The notes beneath the pieces were generated by a model. It had not been told where the DNA came from, ran no database searches, and worked only from the letters and a program-made list of their open reading frames with translations. The position numbers and the translations under genes were made by a program. Below are positions 33,185 to 41,091 of a stretch of DNA of 64,000 nt, piece after piece (within the stretch, counting starts at the first letter, position 1; each line of letters begins with the position of its first letter). The stretch is from Agrococcus sp. SL85 (GTDB taxonomy: Bacteria; Actinomycetota; Actinomycetes; Actinomycetales; Microbacteriaceae). The DNA is taken from positions 1,736,001 through 1,800,000 of the forward strand of contig NZ_CP113066.1 of NCBI RefSeq assembly GCF_026625845.1, given 5' to 3'.

Positions 33185-34669
33185 ATGCAGACGCAGCACG
33201 ACGCCCAGCAGGGCACCCACGCCGACCGGCTCCCGCCCGGCGGCGGCACGATCATCGCGACCCTCCTGGTGTCGGCGTTCGTCGTCATCCTCAACGAGAC
33301 CGCCATGAACGTCGCGATCTCGACGCTCGTGCGCGACCCCGCGCTCGCGATCGACGAGCGCGCGGCGCAGTGGCTCACCACCGCCTTCATGCTCACGATG
33401 GCCGTCGTCATCCCGACCACCGGATGGCTCATGGCACGCTTCTCGGTGCGCACCCTCTTCATCGCCGCGATGAGCGCGTTCGTCGTCGGCACGCTCGTCG
33501 CGGGCCTCGCGCCCTCGTTCGCGATCCTGCTCGTCGGCCGCGTGGTGCAGGCGTCCGGCACCGCGATCGTGTTCCCCCTGCTCATGACGACCGTCATGCG
33601 CCTCGTGCCGCCCTCGCGCCGAGGGGCCTTCATGGGCACGATCTCGCTCGTGATGTCGGTCGCTCCGGCGCTCGGCCCTACGGTGTCCGGCGCCATCCTG
33701 CAGTTCGCGACCTGGCACTGGGTGTTCCTCGGCGTCGCGCCGCTCGCGCTCGCGATGCTCCTCGTGGGCGCGCGCGCCCTGCGCCCCACGCCCGTCGAGG
33801 GCGCACCGCGGCTCGACGCGCTCTCGATCCCGCTGGCCGCGCTCGGCTTCGGCGGCCTCGTCTACGGCCTCTCGCTCCTCGGGGCCGAGGGCCTGCCCGC
33901 CTGGCAGCTGCCGCTCGCGCTCGGGGTGGGCGCCGTGGCGCTCGCGGCGTTCGTGCTGCGCCAGGCGCGGCTGCAGCGCACCGACGACGCGCTGCTCGAC
34001 CTCCGCACCTTCCGGCACCCGCAGTTCACGGTCGCGATCGTGATCATGGTGCTCGCCATGGCCTCGATGTTCGGCTCGCTCATCGCGCTGCCGCTCATCC
34101 TCCAGCAGGCGATGGGGCTCGAACCGCTGCAGGTCGGCCTCATCACGCTGCCGGGCGCGCTGCTGACGGGCCTGCTCGGCCCCTTCGTCGGCCGCCTCTA
34201 CGACCGCGTCGGGCCCCGTCCGATCGTCATCCCCGGTGCCATCGTCGTGCTCGCGGCGCTCGTGCTCTTCGCGCAGCTGCAGGTGCAGAGCCCCTGGTGG
34301 GTCGTGCTCCTCACCCAGATGGTGCTGAGCCTCGGCTTCGCCTTCACCTTCCCGCCGCTGTTCACCGTCTCGCTCGCGGCGCTGCCAGGTCGCCTCTACG
34401 GCCACGGCTCGGCCATGGTGAGCACGGTGCAGCAGGTGGCGGGCGCCGCAGGCACCGCGGCCTTCGTGACCGTCATGGCCACGCAGCAGGGCGTGCTCGT
34501 GCAGCAGGGCCTCGAGGCCGGGCCCGCGCTCCTCGAGGGCGCGCGGCTCGCCTTCCTCGGCGCCGCCGCGCTGTGGCTCGTGGGCGTCGCCGCGACCTTC
34601 TGGCTGCGGAAGCCCGCCGACACGGTCGAGGACGAGCCGGAGGTCGCGGCCCGCGCGAGCGCGCACTGA
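33185..34669 (+). CDS. MFS drug-efflux transporter, DHA2 (EmrB/QacA) type
   Basis: The product is 494 aa with about fourteen membrane segments. Motif A-like GWLMARFSVRTLFIAAM follows TM2, and motif C-like VMSVAPALGPTVSGAI in TM5 has the Gly/Pro pattern of drug/H+ antiporters. The opening TLLVSAFVVILNETAMNVAI is typical of 14-TM DHA2 exporters. The substrate is unknown. The ribosome site is CGGAGCACC before the ATG. It is isolated by a terminator upstream, and no regulator is adjacent. Confidence 0.9.
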   Translation: MQTQHDAQQGTHADRLPPGGGTIIATLLVSAFVVILNETAMNVAISTLVRDPALAIDERAAQWLTTAFMLTMAVVIPTTGWLMARFSVRTLFIAAMSAFVVGTLVAGLAPSFAILLVGRVVQASGTAIVFPLLMTTVMRLVPPSRRGAFMGTISLVMSVAPALGPTVSGAILQFATWHWVFLGVAPLALAMLLVGARALRPTPVEGAPRLDALSIPLAALGFGGLVYGLSLLGAEGLPAWQLPLALGVGAVALAAFVLRQARLQRTDDALLDLRTFRHPQFTVAIVIMVLAMASMFGSLIALPLILQQAMGLEPLQVGLITLPGALLTGLLGPFVGRLYDRVGPRPIVIPGAIVVLAALVLFAQLQVQSPWWVVLLTQMVLSLGFAFTFPPLFTVSLAALPGRLYGHGSAMVSTVQQVAGAAGTAAFVTVMATQQGVLVQQGLEAGPALLEGARLAFLGAAALWLVGVAATFWLRKPADTVEDEPEVAARASAH

Positions 34670-34691
34670 TCGGGAGCGCCGACCCGCGCGA

Positions 34692-34697
34692 TAGGTT
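34692..34697 (+). promoter_or_regulatory. -10 box, leaderless type
   Basis: TAGGTT ends 6 nt before the GTG at 34704. Confidence 0.5.
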
Positions 34698-34703
34698 GCC
34701 CGG

Positions 34704-35439
34704 GTGGGTGAGCTCCTCCAGTTCCTGGGCCAGTACTGGTGGCTCGGCTTCTTCGTCGTGCCCGCCGTGGGCGGCTGGGTCGGCGCGGCCGCGAAGTACA
34801 ACGAGCGCAAGCGGCGCGACCGGATCGAGCTCGAGCGCATCCGCCGCGCGCCCGTGCAGGGGGTCGGCGACGCGGCCTCCGCTGCCTCGCCGCCCGCCGT
34901 CGCCGCGGCGGCCGTCGACGCGGGATCGGCGGCGGACGCGCGCGCGGAGCGCGACCGCCAGATCGAGCGCATCCTCGCCGACCACGCCGAGGTCGACCGC
35001 CGGTGGCTCGACTTCGAGCTCGACGTGGCGAAGCTCATCGACTACCCGCTCGTGACCGACATGCGCGAGCCCCTGACGCAGGCGTTCCACCGGGCGCGAC
35101 GCGTGGCCGAGGGCCTGCGGCCGGAGCCTGCCGGCGGCGCTGCGGCCCGACGGCGCGCTCGAGCGCTACCGCGACGCGGTGCGCGACTACGAGGTCGCCT
35201 TCGACGCCGCCGTGCGCGAGGCGAAGCGGCGCGCGCAGACCGGGTTCTCGGCGGCCGAGCGCGAGCGCCTGCAGCGCGCCCAGCGCCTCATGGCGCTCGC
35301 CGAGAGCGAGGGCTCGACCCCGGCCGAGCGGCAGTCCGCCTATCAGCGGGCGCGGCGCGAGCTCGACGGCCTCATCGCGCTGCCCGAGGCGACGACCGAC
35401 GAGCTCGAGCGCCGGATCGCGGGCGAGCTCGAGGCCTGA
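34704..35439 (+). pseudogene. Hypothetical membrane-anchored protein, frameshifted as read
   Basis: With one base removed at 35125-35129 the product is 244 aa. One N-terminal membrane segment (YWWLGFFVVPAVGGWVGAAA) is followed by a basic stretch and an Ala-rich linker. The helical cytoplasmic domain includes ADHAEVDRRWLDFELDVAKL and, after the break, RYRDAVRDYEVAFDAAVREA. The break reads CCGGAGCCTGCC, where GAGCTG restores RPELPAALRPDG. I do not recognise a named family. It is a single gene ahead of the repeat-rich gap. Confidence 0.6.
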
Positions 35440-35444
35440 GCGTC

Positions 35445-35625
35445 ACCCGCGACGCCGAGCGGTCTCCCGCGACGCCGAGCGGTCACGAACGGCTGCTCGA
35501 GGGCGACCGCGAGCGCCGCTCGCGACCGCTCGGCGGGGGTCGTGTGCGGGGGTGACCGCTCGGCGGGGGTCGTGTGCGGGGGTGACCGCTCGGCGGGGGT
35601 CGTGTGCGGGGGTGACCGCTCGCGG
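35445..35625. repeat. Intergenic repeat element 3: GAGCGGTC cores and three perfect 30-bp tandem copies
   Basis: Two copies of CCCGCGACGCCGAGCGGTC are 22 bp apart near 35446 and 35468; the second runs into GAGCGGTCACGAACGGCTG, a 19-mer found again at 63728-63746. Then come three identical 30-bp units beginning GACCGCTCGGCGGGGGTCGT (35524-35553, 35554-35583, 35584-35613) and a partial fourth. The units are the reverse complement of the GAGCGGTC core, so the halves face each other and can pair. The element lies between two convergent genes. Three perfect contiguous units with no spacers rule out a CRISPR array. Confidence 0.8.
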
Positions 35626-35645
35626 GGTCGGCGCGCGCGGGTCGA

Positions 35646-36772
35646 TCAGGGGTGGAAGGCCGCGATGCGCTCCACGGCCGCGGTGGGGGAGTCGACGAGC
35701 GCGATGCCCGCGGCGCCGGGACGGTCGCGCATGACCGCCCGCAGCAGCGGCCAGGCGGGCAGTTCCTCGCTCCAGAAGCGCTCGCCCAGGAGCACGAGCG
35801 GCGCCCACGCGCCCTCGGCGGCGTAGGAGTTCTCGCACGCGTCCTGGAAGATCTCCTGCACCGTGCCGCCGGCGCCCGGCATGACCACGACGCCGCCGTT
35901 CGCGACGCGCAGCAGGATGTCCTCGCGGACAGAGTTCTGGAAGTACTTCGCGATCGCCGTCGCGAACGCGTTGGGCGGCTCGTGGCCGTAGTGCCACGTG
36001 GGCACGCCGAGGGAGACGCCGTCGCCGACGCGCGCCGCGACCGAGCGGGCGGAGGCGATCCACGCCGGGATCGCGCCGCGGAAGGCTCGGCACCGCGGCG
36101 AGGCTCGTGGATCGCGGCGTCGAGGTCGGCCAGGTCGAGCCCGACCGCCCGCGCACCGAGGTTCGCGGCCTCCATCGCGCCCGGCCCGCCGCCGGTCGCG
36201 ACGACGCGCCCCGCGCGGGCGAGCGCGTGGCCGAGGTGCGCGGCCGCGCGGTAGGCCTCGGAGTCGCGGGTGAGGCCGTGCCCGCCCATGACGCCGACGA
36301 TCGTGCGGCCCTGCACCCACTCGGCGAGCGCATCGTCGATCGAGTGGTCGTGGAGGGCGGCGGCGAGCGTGTGCGCGATGTCGTGGTGGCGGGTGCGCGA
36401 CCACGCGTAGACGCGCGCGTCGAAGCTGTGGTCGTAGCCCTGCTCGAGCCCCTCGACGAGGTCGTCGGGCGCGTAGAGGGCGGAGCGGTAGGCGTTGAAG
36501 GGCACGTCGGGCACGTCGTCGAACACGAGCGCGCCCTGCGCGACGAGCCGCTGCTTCGCGCCGGGCGGCAGGTCGGTGCCCAGCAGCAGCGCGCCCTGCC
36601 CGTCGAGGCGCTCGAGCTCGGGCCCGCGCTCGCGCAGGTCGACGTCCTGGATGCGCCAGCCCGACATCCTGCCGCCCGATCGGATCGCGGGCGCCGCGAG
36701 CCGGTCGAAGGCCTCGAGCGACCCGATGTCGATGCGGCGGCCGTGCTGCGGGCGATCGTCGAGGTCGGGCAT
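35646..36772 (-). pseudogene. LOG-family (lysine decarboxylase-like) nucleotide-binding protein, two frameshifts as read
   Basis: With single bases removed at 36101-36105 and 36083-36087 the product is 374 aa. VVATGGGPGAMEAANLGARA and VVVMPGAGGTVQEIFQDA are the paired Rossmann-like motifs (PGGxGTxxE type, here PGAGGTVQE) of LOG/YgdH proteins, some of which release cytokinin-type bases from nucleotides. The N-terminal 130-residue extension resembles PpnN-type nucleosidases. Break 1 turns GAGCTC into GAGCCTC and break 2 AGCTTC into AGCCTTC. The start has a TAGGCT box 6 nt upstream. Confidence 0.82.
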
Positions 36773-36778
36773 GCGCGG

Positions 36779-36784
36779 AGCCTA
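36779..36784 (-). promoter_or_regulatory. -10 box of the LOG-family gene, leaderless type
   Basis: TAGGCT on the minus strand ends 6 nt before the ATG at 36772. Confidence 0.45.
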
Positions 36785-36840
36785 GCGACGCGCGCCGGGC
36801 GTCGGCCGGGCCACCCGATCGCGTCCCGGCCGGTCGCCGC

Positions 36841-39789
36841 TCAGCGCCCCGCGACCTCCACGCGGCTGCCGCCGCCCGGCACCGGCACGACGCGGATGCG
36901 CCAGGGGATGCGCTCCTGCATCTGCTGCACGTGGCTGATGACGCCGACGCTGCGCCCGCCGGCCCGGAGCGCGTCGAGCGCCGTGAGCGCCGCCTCGAGG
37001 GTCTCGCCGTCGAGCGCGCCGAATCCCTCGTCGACGAAGAGCGTCTCGATCGCGATCCCGCCCGCGGCCGCCTGCACGACGTCCGCGAGCCCGAGGGCGA
37101 GCGCGAGGGAGGCGAGGAACGACTCGCCGCCCGAGAGCGAGTCGGTGGGGCGCGGGAGGCCCGTGTGGGCGTCGAGCACCTGCAGCCCCAGGCCGGAGGC
37201 GGCCTTCCGGTAGGCGATCGCGTCGTCGTGCACGAGCGAGAAGCGCCCGCCCGTCATCGTGCCGAGGCGCGCGTTCGCGGCCTCGACGATCGCCTCGAGC
37301 CGCGCGGCGAGCACGAAGGTCTCGACGTCCATGCGGAGCGTGTTGGGCTCCTTGCCGTCGAGGCTCGCGGCGAGCACGCGCAGCGCCTCGGCCGCGCGGC
37401 CGGCCTCGGCGAGCTCGGCCTCAACGGCCCTCGCCCGGGCTGCGGCGGCCTCCGCGGCCGCCCGGCCGCGAGCGGCGACGGCCGCCTCGCCGGCCGCGGC
37501 CTCGTCGGCCGCGCGAGCCTCCGCGACGGCGGCGCCGAGCGCCTCGACGTCGGGCTCGTCGGCGAGCGCCTGCAGGCTCGGGCTGGGCGAGCAGCGCCGC
37601 GACGCGCTCGAACGCAGCGGCATGGGCCTCGAGCCCTGCGCGCAGCGCGTCGCGCTCGGCGCGGGGGAGCGCGGCGGCGCGGAGGGCCGCCTCGTCCGGG
37701 AAGCCGGAGGCCTCGGTCGCGGCCGCGAGGGCGGCTGCCGCCTCGTCGTGCTCGGCGCGGGCGCGCTCGAGCGCGGCGAGGGCGTCGAGCCACGCCGCGA
37801 GTGCGTCGCGCTCGGCGCGCACGGCGGCCGCGCGCTCGGCGACGGAGGCCGCGTCCGCGCGCTCGCGCGCGACCTCCGCCTGCGCGGCGTCGGCCTCGGT
37901 GCGGGCGCGCACGGACTCGGCGACCGCGGCGTCACGGGCCTCGGCGGCCGCGGCGACGCGCGCGGCGGCGCCCTCGAGCCGCGCGTCGAGCGCGGCGACC
38001 TCGGCCGCCGCCGCCCGCTCGGCGTCGGTGGCGGCGCGCGCCGCGGCGACCCGGGCCTCGGCGGCCTCGACGAGCGCCGCGACCGCTGCGGCGTCGCCGT
38101 CGCCCGCGCGGCCCTCGGCGGCGGCGAGCTCGCGCTCGCGCTCGCCGAGCGCGCCGGAGGCGGCGCGGTGGGCCTCGCGGGCCGCGTCGGCCGCGGCCAT
38201 CGCCGCGTCGACCTGCTCGGCGGTGATGGCCTCGGCCGAGGAGGCGGGGCTCGGGTGCTCCCTGGAGCCGCAGACCGCGCAGGGCTCGCCGGCGACGAGC
38301 GCGGCCGCGAGGCTCGCCCGCGGCGCCCGCGACGCGACGCGCCTGGAGGTCGCGGAGCGCCGCGGCGTCGCGCGCCTCGTCCTCGAGGGCGGTCGCGACC
38401 GCAGCGGCCGCATCGCGCACCTCGCCGGCCAGTCGGTCGGCGAGGGCCCGGGCATCGCGGCGCCCGCGGGCCTCGGCGACGGCGGCCTCAGCGGGTGCGA
38501 GGTCGGCGGCCTCGGCGGCGCGCCGGGCGCGCAGGGCGAGGGCGGCGTCGCGCTCGGCGGGCAGCGCCTCGCGCCGGGCCTCCTCCTCGCGCAGGTGCTC
38601 GGCGGCTCGCGCGGCGGCATCGGCCGCGGCGGTCGCGGCGCGCTCGAGCCGGGGGAGCGCGGCCTCACGCTCCACGAGGCCGGCCAGCCGTGCGGCGAGG
38701 TCGACGGCGACCGCGTGCCGCTCGGCAGCGTCGTCGCCCGGCGCGCCCGCGGCCGCGCCCGCGACGTCCCGAGCGGCCCCGGCGCGCGCGAGCGCCGCAG
38801 CGGCGGCGTCCGCGCGGGCGATCGCCGCCGAGGCCTCGGCGGCCTCGTCCGCCGCGCGGAGCGCCTCGCGGCGCTCGGCGACCTGCGGCTCGGCCTCCGC
38901 GAGCGCTGCCCGCTCGGCCTCCGCCGCCGCGCGGCGCGCACGGCGGTCGCGCAGCGCACGCCCGGCGTCGAGCGCCGCATCGGCCTCCGCGCGCCGGGCC
39001 GCGGCCTCGGCTGCGCGGGTGGTCGCGGCTGCGGACGCCGCGGCGATCGCCTCCAGTGCCGCGTCGAGCCACGCGCCCGCGTCGGGCACCGCCTCCGTGG
39101 CCCCCGGGCCCGGCTCCTGGAGCGCGGCCAGGCTCCTCGGCCACCCGCGCGAGGTGGGTCGCCCGCTCGCGGCTGCCCTCCTCGATCGCGGCGCCCGCCT
39201 GCTGGGCGTCCTCGACGAGCATCGCCCGCAGCCGGTCGAAGCGGTGGGTGCCGAACAGCCGCCGCAGCAGCGCCTTGCGGTCCTGGCTCGTGGCGTGCAG
39301 GAAGCGCGCGAAGCGGCCCTGCGCCAGCAGGATCACCTGCAGGAACTCGTCCTTCGAGAGGCCCACGAGGCGATGCACCTCGGCGCCGACCTCGCGGGTC
39401 GAGGTCGCGACGGTCGCCCAGCCGTCGCCCTCGCGCTCCAGCAGCGTCGCCGTCGCCTTCTGCGTCGTCGTGCCGGAGCCGCGCGACTTCGGCCGCTCGT
39501 AGTCGGGCGAGCGCCGCACCCGCAGCACGCGGTCGCCGATCGCGACGTCGAGCTCGACCGAGGTGGGGTCCTCGGGCCCCGCGAGGTCGGAGCGCACGCG
39601 CTGCTCGCGCTCGTACCGCGGCACCGAGCCGTAGAGGGCGAAGACGATCGCGTCGAGGATCGACGACTTGCCCGCGCCCGTGGGCCCCGCGATCAGGTAG
39701 ACGCCGTCGCCCTCGAACGCGGCGAAGTCGATCTCGAACCGCTCGCGGTAGGGCCCGAAGCCCTCGGCGGCGAGCCGCAGCAGCCTCAC
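36841..39789 (-). pseudogene. sbcC: SbcC, exonuclease subunit SMC-like ATPase, three frameshifts as read
   Basis: With single bases removed at 39130-39134, 38310-38314 and 37574-37578 the product is 981 aa, normal for SbcC. N-terminal FGPYRERFEIDF and Walker A GPTGAGKSS (residues 35-43) are followed by very long Ala-rich coiled coils around a zinc-hook GEPCAVCGSREHP. The C-terminal half has signature DSLSGGESFLASLALALGL and Walker B IETLFVDEGFGALD. With SbcD it makes an SbcCD (Mre11-Rad50-type) nuclease that cleaves DNA hairpins and ends. All three breaks read GAGCCT in place of GAGCT. The start is the GTG at 39789 with GAGGAGG upstream. Confidence 0.92.
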
Positions 39790-39838
39790 AGCGCCGTCCT
39801 CCTCTGCAGCGCCGTCCTCGTCTGCACGGCCATCCTCC

Positions 39839-40993
39839 TCATCGGTCGCGCTCCTCGGCGTCGACGCGCGCGAGCGCATCCGCCACGAGCGCGAGCTCCG
39901 CCTCGCTCGCGCCGACGCCCGCGCGCACGTGCCCGAGGAAGGCGCCCACGAGCTCGGCGTCGGTCGGCTGCGCCACGAGGCTGCCGTACGTCTCGCCCGA
40001 GCGCTCGTGCTCCGGCGCGCGCCACACGACCTCGGCGCAGTGCGGCCAGCGCGACTGCAGGCGCCGCATCGCGTCGATGGGCCGCAGGCGGTCGGTGAGC
40101 GTCGCGCGCACCCAGTCGCCCTCGGTGCCGTCGAGCCGGGCGTCGCCGAGCAGGGCCTCGAGCTCGCCCTCGACCTCGGTGAGCCGCCGCGGCACCGGCA
40201 GCTCGAGCCACGTCACGGCCTCGAGCCCCTCGGCGCCGAGGTCGACGAGCCACGCGCCGCGCTCGGGCGTGCGCTCCTTGAACGACCAGTGCAGCGGCGC
40301 CCCGGAGTAGCGCACGTGCTCGGCGAGCACCTGCCGGGAGTGCAGGTGGCCGAGCGCCGCGTAGTCGATGCCGTCGAAGGCGGCCGTCGGCACGACGTCG
40401 AGCCCGCCGGCGGTGATGTCGCGGGGTGCGTCGTCGGCGATCGCGACGCCCGCGGCGAAGCAGTGCGCGAGCACGACCGAGCGGCCGGGCGCCTCGGCGA
40501 GCAGCGCCCGCACGGCGTCCATCGCCCAGCGCATCGCGTCGGCCTGCGTCGCGATGCCCGCCTCCGGCAGCGCGGCGCGCAGCGCGAGCGGCTCGAGGTA
40601 GGGGATCGCGAGCACCTGCACCGGGCCGTGCTCGTCGTCGAGCGTCGTGCGCCACGACGCCGGATCGAGCGCGTCGGTCGAGAGGTGCAGGCCGCCCGCG
40701 GCCGCGAACGCCGCGTTCGCGCCGAGGCGCGCGGGGGAGTCGTGGTTGCCGCTCGAGAGCACGATGCGAGCCCCCGCGTCGCGGATCGCGGCGAGCGCCG
40801 CGGAGAGCGCGGCGACGTGGCGGCCCGCGGGCATCGCCGAGTCGTAGACGTCGCCCGCGACGAGCACGGCGTCGATGCGCTCGCGGCGAACGGCGGCGGC
40901 CACCTCCGCGAGCGTCGCGACGAGCGCGTCGAGCGTGTCCGCCCCGTGGAACGTGCGGCCGACGTGCCAGTCGGAGGTGTGCAGGAGGCGCAT
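39839..40993 (-). CDS. sbcD: SbcD, exonuclease subunit (Mre11-type phosphoesterase)
   Basis: The product is 384 aa. All metallophosphoesterase motifs are present: SDWHVG (Asp8, His10), VAGDVYDSAMP, SSGNHDSPARLG and GHLHSRQVL. The C-terminal part begins around GDWVRATLTDRLRP and fits the SbcD capping domain. It is intact, unlike its partner sbcC 49 bp downstream. The start has a leaderless-type TAGCGT box. It is divergent from the mrp operon. Confidence 0.95.
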   Translation of the reverse strand: MRLLHTSDWHVGRTFHGADTLDALVATLAEVAAAVRRERIDAVLVAGDVYDSAMPAGRHVAALSAALAAIRDAGARIVLSSGNHDSPARLGANAAFAAAGGLHLSTDALDPASWRTTLDDEHGPVQVLAIPYLEPLALRAALPEAGIATQADAMRWAMDAVRALLAEAPGRSVVLAHCFAAGVAIADDAPRDITAGGLDVVPTAAFDGIDYAALGHLHSRQVLAEHVRYSGAPLHWSFKERTPERGAWLVDLGAEGLEAVTWLELPVPRRLTEVEGELEALLGDARLDGTEGDWVRATLTDRLRPIDAMRRLQSRWPHCAEVVWRAPEHERSGETYGSLVAQPTDAELVGAFLGHVRAGVGASEAELALVADALARVDAEERDR

Positions 40994-40999
40994 GCGACC

Positions 41000-41005
41000 A
41001 CGCTA
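41000..41005 (-). promoter_or_regulatory. -10 box of sbcD, leaderless type
   Basis: TAGCGT on the minus strand ends 6 nt before the ATG at 40993. Confidence 0.5.
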
Positions 41006-41045
41006 GGGGTCACCGCCGACGTCCAGGCTGCATCCACCCGACCGA

Positions 41046-41051
41046 TAGGAT
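41046..41051 (+). promoter_or_regulatory. -10 box of the mrp operon
   Basis: TAGGAT lies 40 nt upstream of the mrpA GTG, leaving room for a short leader with the ribosome site GAGAGGG. It is divergent from the sbcD promoter, 41 bp away. Confidence 0.4.
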
Positions 41052-41091
41052 GGGGGGAGCCCCGCCCGCCCGCTCGAGAGGGACTGCCGAC

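Noticed and set aside
35524..35613. CRISPR-like 30-bp direct repeats
   Set aside because: The units are contiguous with no unique spacers and no cas genes are nearby; they belong to the GAGCGGTC element family.
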